This document shows positions 1 to 7,719 of a stretch of DNA of 20,635 nt, one piece after another. Every line of letters starts with the position of its first letter. Positions within the stretch are counted from its first letter, which is position 1. The stretch is from positions 1 to 20,635 of the IMG/VR virus record IMGVR_UViG_3300023110_000208, one strand, 5' to 3'. The position numbers were made by a program, and so were the translations under genes. The notes under the pieces were generated by a model. The model worked only from the letters and a program-made list of their open reading frames with translations, was not told where the DNA came from and did not search any database. This DNA is from a virus.

Positions 1-2601
1 AAATAAAGCGCTGAAATCAACTGTAAACGTGCTTGAGTCATCTCTACTGAATGTAGCAATACCTGTGTTTGAATCTAATGTACCACTAGTAAGTCTAGCT
101 AGGTTAGTATCATCTAAGTATAATGAAAGATCTAATTCTGTTACAGTACCCGTTTCATCACGGTATGATAAAATATTACTAGCAAGAGATAACTCTGTTA
201 GTGTTTCTGAAGTTAAATATCTTCCATCAAGGTCTACGGTAAGATCCGTTAATCCTTGACGTGTAGCAGTAAGAACACCATTACCCGTATTAAAGGATAG
301 CCCAGTAAGATAATTATTAGTAGTTGATATTGTTCCGGGAACCCAGTTAGTACCATCCCATACAAGAGCTTCACCATTAGATGGAGTGCTTGTTACAGTA
401 TCTACATCTGAAAGCTCATTTATACCTCCTACTGAAGATTTAATTTGTTGTGTAGGATCAGAGGCATAAACAATAAAACTAAACTCAGAAAAGCTGCTTG
501 GTGTTCTACTTTGAGAATTATCATAAAATTCAGCTCTAAATCCTGTTGTAGTTTTATTTGAAATACCAACAAAGAAATCATCAAATACCTCTGAATCTGT
601 AATTATTATATAATTAGTATCTGGCTGAGCAGTAGTAAATGTAAAATCTAATGAAGAATTAGAAGAGTTCCAGTTTGACCAACTTATTCCTATGCCAGAA
701 CCATTATTAGTAGTATTAACACTTGCAATTGCAAACGGTACAATAGCCGCTGCTGTTGCATTAGCTGTGTCGTTGCTTGTTGATACAACCCACTCTTGAT
801 TTATAGAATCGTATTTAAGAACGGCGTTATTAGTTAATCCTGTAAGATCTACATCTGTTAAGTCTGATATAGCTGATACAGTATTAAGAGATGATAGATC
901 TATGCTACCAGCAAAAGCATTACCCGTTCCTGTAAAATCTAAACTATTACCATTAAGATTAATATCAGAAATATAATCAATAGATCCGGTAGCTGTAGAG
1001 TTAATGGTAACTATTCCTCCTGCACCATAACTTACGCTAATATCGGTGCCAGCAACAATATCTAAGTTACCACCAGATTGTACAGTAGTACGCTGTACAC
1101 CGTTAGTCTTTAAGTTCCAGCTAACATAATTATCATAAGTTGCAGAACTATATGCTAATGATCCTAGTAATGTAGGAGTAGCTACTCCATTTGCATTACC
1201 TACCCAAGCATGTCCTTGAGGAATATTAGGTACATCATTAGATCTACCTACACCCGTTACAATACCTCCACCATTAGTATTATGTTGTTTAGTAACAACA
1301 CCTAAGTTTTGAATTAGATCCGTTCCAGTAGGTTTAATATCAGTCCAACCACCACCAGGTGCTACATATACTGTAGTTCCTGAAGGGTATAAAGAGGTGT
1401 CTATTCCTGTTATTTCACCATATGCTACAGCGCGGCCTTCTGCTTCTTCTGCTATATCCTCATCTGCAATAAATAAGGCAGGCATAAGAGCAGGGTCAGA
1501 AGCATCTGCAGGAATAACATCAGAAACATTACCTGCTGTTTGCCCAATAACAACAGCAAGAGGTGTACCTTTAAGGATTAAAACTCCGCTTACGTTTCTT
1601 ACACTAGCATATACTGTTTCAACATCCGTAAGTTGTGTTTGTAGTGAGGATAAATCTAAGGATCCTGCAAACCCACTACCTACCGCAGTAAAGTCTAAAC
1701 TGTTACCGTTAAGTGTTACATCAGATACATAACCGTCTGTATCTGTATTTATATCTGTCCAAGAAGCAGTAATAGTACTACCGTCTCCTTGTGTCAATGT
1801 CAATGTTTTTGTTGATGTACCTGAAACCGCTGCTGCAGTAATTCTATCATTAAATGCAGTATTCCAGTTACTATCATTATACCCACTAGCAGTAATAGTA
1901 CCAGGGATAACAATATTAGCAGAACTATCAATCTCTATAGGATTAGCAAAGTTCCCTAACTTAATGGTATTATCTGCAAAGACTTCAATAACTGGTAAAC
2001 CTGCAATAGTGTTTACACTAAATAAAGAATCCGACAGATCATCTGTTACAGTAAATAGTCTACCATTAGTACCATCTACTGTTAAAAGTTCTTGACCAGC
2101 TGTAGTACCAATTACATTAACTGTACCTACACCAATCGTGTTTGTTGTTACTCCATCTCTGGAAGTAACTGTGTCTAAAGTATCTGACTCGCTAGTCAAA
2201 TATCTGTTATCAAGATCTACTGTAATATTAGATAGACCTTCTCTCCCTAGTGTAAGAACACCAGTTGAAGTACTAAAACTAGCTGAGTTTAAATAGTTAT
2301 TAGTACCTGTAAGTCTAATCTCAGAATCAGAAACTCTTGATACAGCAACAGATCCTGTAGCAGAAATTGCAACATCTTCTGTAGCACTACTGGATGCTAA
2401 TCTAATAGTAGTTGTACCAACTGGTACTCTTAAACTGTATATGCTGTTAGTAGATACATGCGTTGTAACCCATTCTGTAGTAGCTAAAGCTGTTGAGTTA
2501 TCTTCTGCACTTACTGTAACCCCAGTGGCGGTCCCCAATGTTGAGGAACCGCTCACTGTTAAGTTACAATCTACTAAAACATCACTAAGAAACTTCTTCA
2601 T
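1..2601 (-). CDS. Large tail fibre protein, C-terminus beyond window edge
   Basis: The frame is open from ATG at 2601 to the left edge without a stop, giving at least 867 residues; the C-terminus is missing. The protein is rich in Ser, Thr, Gly, Asn and Asp with short beta-type repeats, as expected for a trimeric phage fibre that binds the host surface. The start (MKKFLSDVLVDCNL) resembles the start of the next fibre at 4550, suggesting a shared attachment module. Residues about 335-480 carry a module with GTPLAVV, DPALMPALFI, YPSGTTVYVAPGGG and AWVGNANG, a pattern I know from fibre-like proteins of marine phages. Two kinds of internal repeat are listed separately. The gene follows the 634-residue fibre after a 44-base gap with no terminator, so the two are probably co-transcribed. 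Fibre assignment is firm; the receptor is unknown. Confidence 0.85.
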   Translation of the reverse strand, partial: MKKFLSDVLVDCNLTVSGSSTLGTATGVTVSAEDNSTALATTEWVTTHVSTNSIYSLRVPVGTTTIRLASSSATEDVAISATGSVAVSRVSDSEIRLTGTNNYLNSASFSTSTGVLTLGREGLSNITVDLDNRYLTSESDTLDTVTSRDGVTTNTIGVGTVNVIGTTAGQELLTVDGTNGRLFTVTDDLSDSLFSVNTIAGLPVIEVFADNTIKLGNFANPIEIDSSANIVIPGTITASGYNDSNWNTAFNDRITAAAVSGTSTKTLTLTQGDGSTITASWTDINTDTDGYVSDVTLNGNSLDFTAVGSGFAGSLDLSSLQTQLTDVETVYASVRNVSGVLILKGTPLAVVIGQTAGNVSDVIPADASDPALMPALFIADEDIAEEAEGRAVAYGEITGIDTSLYPSGTTVYVAPGGGWTDIKPTGTDLIQNLGVVTKQHNTNGGGIVTGVGRSNDVPNIPQGHAWVGNANGVATPTLLGSLAYSSATYDNYVSWNLKTNGVQRTTVQSGGNLDIVAGTDISVSYGAGGIVTINSTATGSIDYISDINLNGNSLDFTGTGNAFAGSIDLSSLNTVSAISDLTDVDLTGLTNNAVLKYDSINQEWVVSTSNDTANATAAAIVPFAIASVNTTNNGSGIGISWSNWNSSNSSLDFTFTTAQPDTNYIIITDSEVFDDFFVGISNKTTTGFRAEFYDNSQSRTPSSFSEFSFIVYASDPTQQIKSSVGGINELSDVDTVTSTPSNGEALVWDGTNWVPGTISTTNNYLTGLSFNTGNGVLTATRQGLTDLTVDLDGRYLTSETLTELSLASNILSYRDETGTVTELDLSLYLDDTNLARLTSGTLDSNTGIATFSRDDSSTFTVDFSALF
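205..318 (-). repeat. Fibre repeat unit A, copy 2
   Basis: This is the second copy of the 38-residue unit, again beginning NNYL and ending in TVDLD-RYLTSE. It is over 600 residues away from copy 1, with unrelated modules in between, so the fibre is modular rather than a simple tandem array. Confidence 0.75.
886..957 (-). repeat. Fibre repeat unit B, copy 2
   Basis: This is the second copy of the 24-residue LNGNSLDFT...GSIDLSSL unit, with the same length as copy 1. The two B copies flank the GTPLAVV/AWVGNANG module, as if that module were inserted between shaft repeats. Confidence 0.75.
1642..1713 (-). repeat. Fibre repeat unit B, copy 1
   Basis: This 24-residue unit begins LNGNSLDFT and ends GSLDLSSL. 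It matches 886-957 over its full length with a few substitutions, and part of the similarity persists at the DNA level. Confidence 0.75.
2188..2301 (-). repeat. Fibre repeat unit A, copy 1
   Basis: This 38-residue unit within the left-edge fibre starts NNYL, has GVLT in the middle and ends TVDLDNRYLTSE. The second copy at 205-318 has exactly the same length and ends TVDLDGRYLTSE. A third, degenerate copy may follow near the window edge (SNTGIATFSRDDSSTFTVDF). It is a protein-level repeat of the fibre shaft. Confidence 0.75.
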
Positions 2602-2645
2602 CTTAAGATATTTGTATAGTAGTAAAATTAATAATTATGCAGGTA

Positions 2646-4550
2646 TTATGCTACCTTCATAACCATTACTTGCAATGCACCTTCTTCAGGAGCAACGCAG
2701 AAATCAAGTTCTACAGTATCTGGATCTACTCTACGTACATCACATTCAACTGTAGCACCTGTTGCAAGTTCCATAACCTGTACAATACAGAATACAGAGT
2801 TTAATGCATGGTTAATAGGCACAGTTGTACCGCCACCTGGTACAGGAGCTGTGTAGCGTAGTTTAGCAAGACTTGCTGGAGTTACTGCTCTAGCAGTATC
2901 TGTCATTGCATTAGTCTCACCAGCTGTAGCTAGTTCTACAATACCTTTATTAGATGCAGTTGCATCTTCACCACTAATAGTAATACTTGTTCCAGAACCT
3001 GAAGCATTAAGACCTTCACCAGCATTGATAGTAAGTTCTGAAGTTGCAGCAAGTGCAGTTGCAGTACCACCATCATCAGAGTATTTAAAGGTCATACCTG
3101 CAGCAACAATAGATGCAGTACTTCTTGTAGTAATAAGACCATTGCTGTCAATACCGACTAGAGATGCAGTGTTATCTTCTGATACATTACCAATTGTAAG
3201 AGTACCAGTGATTTCAGCATCACGGTCTGCAGTAAAGGCTCCTACATGCAAATCTACTGTGCTAGCAATAGCAACGTTTGCTGGATCTACAGTACCATCT
3301 TCATCACCTACATTAGCAAGATAGAATTTAGAATCTTCTTCTTTCCATACAACAGATACGTTACCTTGAGTAGCTCCACGTACAACAACCCAACCAGCAT
3401 CATTAACAGCATCAAGACCTCTGTCCCAATCTTTGTTAAGAGTCAAGTAAGAATCACCAAGTTGTACAGTAGTTGATTCAATAGCAACATTAGTTTGAGA
3501 ACCTACAACTGTAAGATCACCATTAACTGTCAAGTTACCACCAACTTCAGTGTTGTAACCAAGAGTTACTTTTTCTGAACCGTTACTTGTTGTAATATCA
3601 AGAATGCTATTAGAACCTTCTTTAATAGCAAACGCACTAGCAGTATCATCTAAAACACTTAGAGTACGTGCAGCAGTTGTTTCAAGATCGTGTGTACCAA
3701 TGTTTTTAAGAGTACCGTCTTCTCCAAGACCTGTCAACACTCTGTACTCAAGAACACCATCGTCAGTAATAGTAACCAACTTAGACTCAGTAGTAGTCTC
3801 AAGCATTCCTTCCAAACGTGCAGGACCTGCAGCACCAGCATTACCAGTAACGTCAAGAGCATATTCACTTGAAATAAGTGATCCCTTGTTTACTTTAATA
3901 CCCGCATTACCTGCAGTTGCATCAATTTGCAAGTAAGTAGAATCTGAAATACGGAATTGGAAATCACCTACATTGTGTGCAAAACGAATCTCACCAACAG
4001 GAGCTGTACCATCTTCAAACAAGATTTGACTTGAAGAACCATCCGATGTAGCACCCAAGTGAAGAGTACCTGTAGTAGAACCAGCAGTACCTAAGTAAAG
4101 GTCTTTTTCAATTTTTACACTACCAGCACCAGTTGCGTCAAATGTAAGATTGTGAGCACCTAATGTTACTGTACGAGCAGAAGTTAAACTTCCGTTAGTG
4201 TTGTAGAATGTTTCAAGGTACTCTGAGTCTTTAACAACGTAAAGAGAATCTTCACCGTTAACAGCAATTGTAGCACCATCTACATTTACATCAAGGGTAG
4301 TAGAGAATGCACCTCTTGTTACAGAAGCACTACCACTAAGAGCTGCACCAGCAGTAATCTCAACAGCAGTAATATCACCACCCATTGCTTGCCAGCTACT
4401 ACCATTGTAGAAGTACATTTGACCATCACTCGTGTCAAAGTACACCTGACCATCAGCAGGAGCTGAAGGAGCAGTAGCTAAGTTGTGGATTGAAGCATTA
4501 ATCAACTCACATTTTGAGAGATCAATACTAGTTAGAAATTTTTTAGCCAT
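2646..4550 (-). CDS. Tail fibre protein, 634 aa
   Basis: This is a complete fibre-like protein. It starts with a short module (MAKKFLTSIDLSKCELINAS) shared in outline with the neighbouring fibre genes, followed by a PADGQVYFDTSDGQMYFYNG segment typical of fibre N-termini. The middle is Gly/Thr/Ser-rich beta repeat, including LTVNGDLTVVGSQ and VQLGDSYLTLN, patterns common in marine phage fibres. Near residues 535-570, SNKGIVELATAGE and ARAVTPASLAKL match the tail-fibre repeat seen in Phage_fiber_2-type proteins. The last 65 residues (PINHALN to the end) resemble the C-terminal domain of the 174- and 208-residue proteins upstream. It lies 23 bases after the 174-residue gene. Role: part of the adsorption apparatus; the exact position on the virion is not visible. 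Confidence 0.85.
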   Translation of the reverse strand: MAKKFLTSIDLSKCELINASIHNLATAPSAPADGQVYFDTSDGQMYFYNGSSWQAMGGDITAVEITAGAALSGSASVTRGAFSTTLDVNVDGATIAVNGEDSLYVVKDSEYLETFYNTNGSLTSARTVTLGAHNLTFDATGAGSVKIEKDLYLGTAGSTTGTLHLGATSDGSSSQILFEDGTAPVGEIRFAHNVGDFQFRISDSTYLQIDATAGNAGIKVNKGSLISSEYALDVTGNAGAAGPARLEGMLETTTESKLVTITDDGVLEYRVLTGLGEDGTLKNIGTHDLETTAARTLSVLDDTASAFAIKEGSNSILDITTSNGSEKVTLGYNTEVGGNLTVNGDLTVVGSQTNVAIESTTVQLGDSYLTLNKDWDRGLDAVNDAGWVVVRGATQGNVSVVWKEEDSKFYLANVGDEDGTVDPANVAIASTVDLHVGAFTADRDAEITGTLTIGNVSEDNTASLVGIDSNGLITTRSTASIVAAGMTFKYSDDGGTATALAATSELTINAGEGLNASGSGTSITISGEDATASNKGIVELATAGETNAMTDTARAVTPASLAKLRYTAPVPGGGTTVPINHALNSVFCIVQVMELATGATVECDVRRVDPDTVELDFCVAPEEGALQVMVMKVA

Positions 4551-4573
4551 GACTAAACTTTATTTAATATATA

Positions 4574-5098
4574 TTAATTTAACAATGCCTTCCCGGAAAA
4601 GGCTGAACAAAAAACAATCGTAATTTGGTTTAAAGAGTCTACTGTAACAGCACCCTCTACTTCTGTACCTCCTGAATCTATTACAGTTACAGAAGGTCTT
4701 TTATTTAAATTGTGATTAATTACCCAAGTATTAGAAGGTACATTCTGATTATGCTCATAACCACTTCTATATACTGCGGTAAGATTCTCACTATTTCTTC
4801 TTTGTATGGTAAACGTAGTATCTGTACCCTGATCAATAGTAATACCCACTACTGAATCATCATACGCTGCATTCCATCTTAAAACATCAGCAGGATCTGC
4901 TTCAGCTCTTACCCAATGATCATACTGCCATACATATAAAGCTGCTTGATCTAAATCCCATACAGCTAAACCAGAATGAGTAGCACCCAAAGACATAGCA
5001 AGTCTACCCTCAGTAGTCTTGTTCTGTATCCTTGCGTCTAGTAACTCATTCTTAGCAAGACTGATATTACTATAAAATATCTTTTTATTTTGTGCCAT
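4574..5098 (-). CDS. Short tail fibre-like protein, 174 aa
   Basis: The N-terminus (MAQNKKIFYSNISLAKNELL) resembles those of the two large fibres downstream, so it probably docks to the same virion site. The C-terminal 60 residues contain WVINHNLNKRPSVTVIDSGG and end in a hydrophobic strand (SGKALLN). This W-x-I-x-H domain is common at the ends of phage fibre and tail proteins and is also present in the 208- and 634-residue neighbours. There is a single base between this ATG and the stop of the 208-residue gene, which suggests coupled translation. I infer a small fibre or fibre-network subunit; no enzymatic motif is visible. Confidence 0.7.
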   Translation of the reverse strand: MAQNKKIFYSNISLAKNELLDARIQNKTTEGRLAMSLGATHSGLAVWDLDQAALYVWQYDHWVRAEADPADVLRWNAAYDDSVVGITIDQGTDTTFTIQRRNSENLTAVYRSGYEHNQNVPSNTWVINHNLNKRPSVTVIDSGGTEVEGAVTVDSLNQITIVFCSAFSGKALLN

Positions 5099-5099
5099 C

Positions 5100-5726
5100 T
5101 TAACTCAAGTAAGCGTAACCTGCAACAGGCTCACTAAATTCAACTTGAATAGTATTAATATCTACTACTCTAGTTACACCTTCAATTTCATTACCCTCCA
5201 AATCTGTTAGCAATTCATTACCAGGTACAAACTCTAATCCATGTTCAATAACCCAAATTGTAGCAGGAGTTTCTTGTGTAAATACAAACTTGTCTACAGC
5301 AGTGTTATCAATATTAATAATAGGATTCAAGTTGATTCTTGTAACTGCGCCCCCAGCATTAATCTCTATAATATTTTCATTTCCATCTACACCTGTATTA
5401 TACACAACTCTTGCTGTTTTAGAAGAACTAGATGCAGCGTAACGATAATGAGAGTCATTAGATGAAATACCAGTCTTACCATCTACATAAACAGGAAGAT
5501 TAGCAAAGTATCTAATTTGACTATCAGTTAACTCATCAGATCCTTTCATGTTATTCCATTCACATAGCATAAGCTCAGCTTCTAATAACTCAGCAGGTTT
5601 TACTTCACAACAAGGCTCAATACCATATCTCTCTTCTAAAAAGATATTGTATATAGAATCAGAGTACTTACTATATAATTTAGTAGTACTCTCTTTAAAA
5701 CTTACAACCTTGCTTTTATTAGCCAT
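5100..5726 (-). CDS. Fibre-like structural protein, 208 aa
   Basis: The C-terminal 65 residues carry IWVIEHGLEFVPGNELL, then a DLEGNEIEGV turn and end in VAGYAYLS, which lines up with the C-termini of the 174- and 634-residue proteins. The N-terminal two thirds are different: a charged helical region containing YGIEPCCEVKPAELLEAELM followed by beta-rich sequence. The start codon is one base from the stop of the 43-residue zinc-ribbon gene. It is probably a structural protein of the tail or fibre network. The N-terminal part is not recognised. Confidence 0.65.
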   Translation of the reverse strand: MANKSKVVSFKESTTKLYSKYSDSIYNIFLEERYGIEPCCEVKPAELLEAELMLCEWNNMKGSDELTDSQIRYFANLPVYVDGKTGISSNDSHYRYAASSSSKTARVVYNTGVDGNENIIEINAGGAVTRINLNPIINIDNTAVDKFVFTQETPATIWVIEHGLEFVPGNELLTDLEGNEIEGVTRVVDINTIQVEFSEPVAGYAYLS

Positions 5727-5727
5727 C

Positions 5728-5859
5728 TTACTTTTGTTTGTTAAGTATCGTCTTTTGGTATGCTGCCATACAATTAGAACATACTTGTTTACCGTCTGAT
5801 GCAGTTCTTTTTTGACAACCGCAACTAAGTTTTGATTTACAATTAGGACAAATAGCCAT
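5728..5859 (-). CDS. Small zinc-ribbon protein, 43 aa
   Basis: ATG at 5859 and TAA at 5728 enclose a 43-residue frame that fills the gap between the 178- and 208-residue genes. It begins MAICPNCKSK, has CGC at residues 13-15 and CSNC at 27-30, so two CxxC knuckles are set up to bind one zinc ion. The rest is basic (QKR, NKQK). The ATG is preceded by TAAAACCAAA, a leader shared with other genes here, and the stop is one base from the next start. The Cys spacing, leader and packing together argue for a real gene. Function is unknown; binding of nucleic acid or a structural role in tail assembly are both possible. Confidence 0.8.
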   Translation of the reverse strand: MAICPNCKSKLSCGCQKRTASDGKQVCSNCMAAYQKTILNKQK

Positions 5860-5878
5860 TTTGGTTTTAGCTTTTAAA

Positions 5879-6415
5879 TTAAACACAAACTTTCTCTAAT
5901 CTCTTTAGAGCATATATAAACAACTCATAACCTTCTTTAGGTTGATGCGTATATTCTACTTTAGCTTTTGCTGCATCAAACATTGACTTAATCAATCTCA
6001 TTTCAGCAAGAAGCTCTAGTTGAGTATCTGTAGGATCATAAGCACCTAGATCAATTTCACCTAGCTTATCATAGTAAAGATTCAAAGCTTGAGTCATTCT
6101 CAAGTGATTATATTCTACGTATACATATTCATTTGGAGATACACTATAGCGTACTACGTAAATACCATCACCTATTTCAGCTGAGGTTGTATCACAGCCA
6201 ATCTTTTGTACACCTAGGGTACAAGCATTAAGTACGTAGTTAAATCCAGCTACAGCGTCAATGTCCTGGGTTGAATTAAAACCAGGAGAAAGTATCTGTA
6301 AGGTAGGACACTCAATGCTTAAGTCTTTGCTGTAAGCACTAGTATCTACTACCCTAAAAAGTTTAGGATTAGTTGTTTCTAACACCTCTAAACTTAATTC
6401 ATGTTTTGTGGCCAT
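5879..6415 (-). CDS. Conserved phage structural protein, 178 aa
   Basis: The protein starts MATKHELSLEVLET, contains YVYVEYNHLRMTQALNLYY near residues 95-115 and ends in an amphipathic helical part with AAKAKVEYTH. I recall proteins of this type as conserved neighbours of structural genes in phages of Bacteroidota, without a defined role. It is the first gene after the terminator of the 368-residue gene and the head of the fibre cluster. The 5' region has TTTGATATAAA just after the terminator, a weak relative of the promoter-like motif here. A neck or tail-completion role is possible but is inference only. Confidence 0.6.
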   Translation of the reverse strand: MATKHELSLEVLETTNPKLFRVVDTSAYSKDLSIECPTLQILSPGFNSTQDIDAVAGFNYVLNACTLGVQKIGCDTTSAEIGDGIYVVRYSVSPNEYVYVEYNHLRMTQALNLYYDKLGEIDLGAYDPTDTQLELLAEMRLIKSMFDAAKAKVEYTHQPKEGYELFIYALKRLEKVCV

Positions 6416-6469
6416 AATAGTTATATTAATTAAGCAACTGGGCTCATAAATAATTTACTAAAAAATAAG

Positions 6470-6480
6470 TTTATATCAAA
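6470..6480 (-). promoter_or_regulatory. Weak promoter-like site ahead of fibre cluster
   Basis: On the minus strand this reads TTTGATATAAA, differing at several places from the TTTGTATATTA found three times elsewhere. It directly follows the T-run of the terminator at 6484-6516 and lies upstream of the 178-residue gene. Position is its main support; the tail genes may instead be reached by read-through. Confidence 0.25.
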
Positions 6481-6483
6481 GAA

Positions 6484-6516
6484 AAAGGGGAGTAGAGATA
6501 AACCCCACTCCCCTTT
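6484..6516 (-). terminator. Intrinsic terminator after 368-aa gene
   Basis: A perfect 10-base-pair stem (AAAGGGGAGT paired with ACTCCCCTTT) with a 13-base loop is followed in the minus direction by TTTTTCTTTG. It lies 22 bases past the stop of the 368-residue gene, in a 122-base gap. The GC-rich stem and T tail make it the strongest terminator in the window. Confidence 0.85.
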
Positions 6517-6537
6517 AAATGAATTATATACTAATTA

Positions 6538-7644
6538 TTAGTATACTTCTTTAACAATACCAGCTGCAGCAGCAAGAGCATCCATGTAAAGCTCTACATC
6601 AGAAGCTTGACCTGAACCTGCAGGAGCATAAATAGTCAACAAATATTGATCACTGTTGTGCATACCTGATGGATTGTAAGAACGTGGGATGCTGTGAAGA
6701 ATATTGAAAGCTTTGTAAGAAGCAGTACGATCTACTTCAAGAGCAATGCTATCAGTAATTTCACGCATACGTGGGTCACTGTTCCATGGTTCTTGTGCAT
6801 ATCTGTTAGAAAGAATAAACTCACGGATAACAGACTCACCAAAACCTTCACCTTGTGTTCCAGCAACTAGTACTGCATCATCAAAGTTGTTTACACAGAT
6901 ATCACCACTTTCATTCAATTCAGAAAGAAGAATCTGTACAGGCTCTTTTTCAAAGTGATCTTTAGGATCAAATGAACAGTCACCAAATTTAGTGTCAACG
7001 TAAGCACCTTTAAGTACCAAACGTGCAGAAGCATGAGCACCAGGAGCAGATCCTGCAGGAGCAGTTACTTTGTTCCATGCAGCACCATCAAATGTTTCTA
7101 CACTAGCTTCAACAAATGGTCCTACTAGAGGCTCATTCTCAATTTGAGAAGCCATCTCCAACAATACTTTAGCTGGCTCAACAGTAGCACCGTCAGCACA
7201 CTGTACAGTGTAATCAGCAACAAAGTAAGAGTTACGTCCTAAGAAACGTAGAGCAGGAGAACCTTTAATGTCTACACGCAAGAAAACAGTTTCACCTTTA
7301 GTAAATGTTTCTGGATCAGCTACTTCAATAACAGCAGAAGAAGAAGTAGCAACTTTAGATTCAACTTCCCAAATTTTAGAAATAAATTTAGGGTTGATAC
7401 CTTTAGACTTTACAGACTCTTGGTAACCACCATGGTGAGGACCAATTTTGTCTACACTGTGCAAGCTACCTTGCGCCAATGTGTAAAGACCTCCAGCTGC
7501 TACAGCACCAGGTGCTACAGAAACATAAGTTTTATCTAGAAGGGTCACTTGACCAGCACCTAGATCTTCAGAAGCTACACCACCCTGAACATCAGTGTCA
7601 CGGGCAATGAAGACTTTTTTGTAAGCATGGGGAAAATAAGCCAT
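6538..7644 (-). CDS. Abundant virion protein, possibly major tail protein, 368 aa
   Basis: The protein begins MAYFPHAYKKVFIARDTD and has a beta-rich, Gly/Ala-rich middle (LRFLGRNSYFVADYTVQC; NKVTAPAGSAPGAHASARL) with alpha/beta sequence at the end (YMDALAAAAGIVKEVY). No enzymatic motif is seen. It has its own promoter-like site, a 5' leader with a hairpin, and a strong terminator, so it forms a single-gene unit between the connector and the fibre genes. That arrangement suits a protein made in large amounts. A major tail tube or sheath-like subunit is my first guess from position. If the phage has a short tail, a decoration or other virion protein is the alternative. I do not recognise the fold from sequence. 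Confidence 0.5.
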   Translation of the reverse strand: MAYFPHAYKKVFIARDTDVQGGVASEDLGAGQVTLLDKTYVSVAPGAVAAGGLYTLAQGSLHSVDKIGPHHGGYQESVKSKGINPKFISKIWEVESKVATSSSAVIEVADPETFTKGETVFLRVDIKGSPALRFLGRNSYFVADYTVQCADGATVEPAKVLLEMASQIENEPLVGPFVEASVETFDGAAWNKVTAPAGSAPGAHASARLVLKGAYVDTKFGDCSFDPKDHFEKEPVQILLSELNESGDICVNNFDDAVLVAGTQGEGFGESVIREFILSNRYAQEPWNSDPRMREITDSIALEVDRTASYKAFNILHSIPRSYNPSGMHNSDQYLLTIYAPAGSGQASDVELYMDALAAAAGIVKEVY

Positions 7645-7680
7645 GATTTAAAAAAATATTTAATTAATAAAAAACACAAT

Positions 7681-7700
7681 TGTAAAGCATTTGCCTTACA
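7681..7700 (-). promoter_or_regulatory. Hairpin in 5' leader of 368-aa gene
   Basis: On the minus strand TGTAAGGC and GCTTTACA form an 8-base-pair stem (one G-U pair) closing a 4-base loop, AAAT. It lies immediately downstream of the promoter-like site, so it would be at or near the 5' end of the mRNA. About 37 AT-rich bases then separate it from the ATG. A stabilising 5' stem is the simplest reading. Confidence 0.5.
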
Positions 7701-7716
7701 CTATAATATACAAAAA
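7699..7716 (-). promoter_or_regulatory. Promoter-like site P3 (368-aa gene)
   Basis: The minus strand reads TTTTTGTATATTATAGTG. The core TTTGTATATTA is identical at 12638-12654 and 20236-20250, and TAGTG follows here as at 12638. It starts a few bases past the stop of the connector gene. The TTTG recalls the 3' half of the Bacteroidota -7 element (TAnnTTTG), but no clear -33 TTG is visible, so a phage-specific motif is possible. Confidence 0.6.
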
Positions 7717-7719
7717 TTA

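Noticed and set aside
29-1732. Plus-strand open frames opposite the left-edge fibre
   Set aside because: The minus frame is open from 2601 to the window edge and encodes clear fibre modules; the plus frames are its antisense shadow.
2612-2619. TTTGTATA on the plus strand between the two large fibres
   Set aside because: Only eight bases match the promoter-like core, it points away from the fibre genes, and no plus-strand gene follows.
3025-3936. Plus-strand open frames within the 634-aa fibre region
   Set aside because: They lie opposite a fibre gene rich in Thr, Ala and Gly codons, have low-complexity Ser/Val composition and no recognisable motifs.
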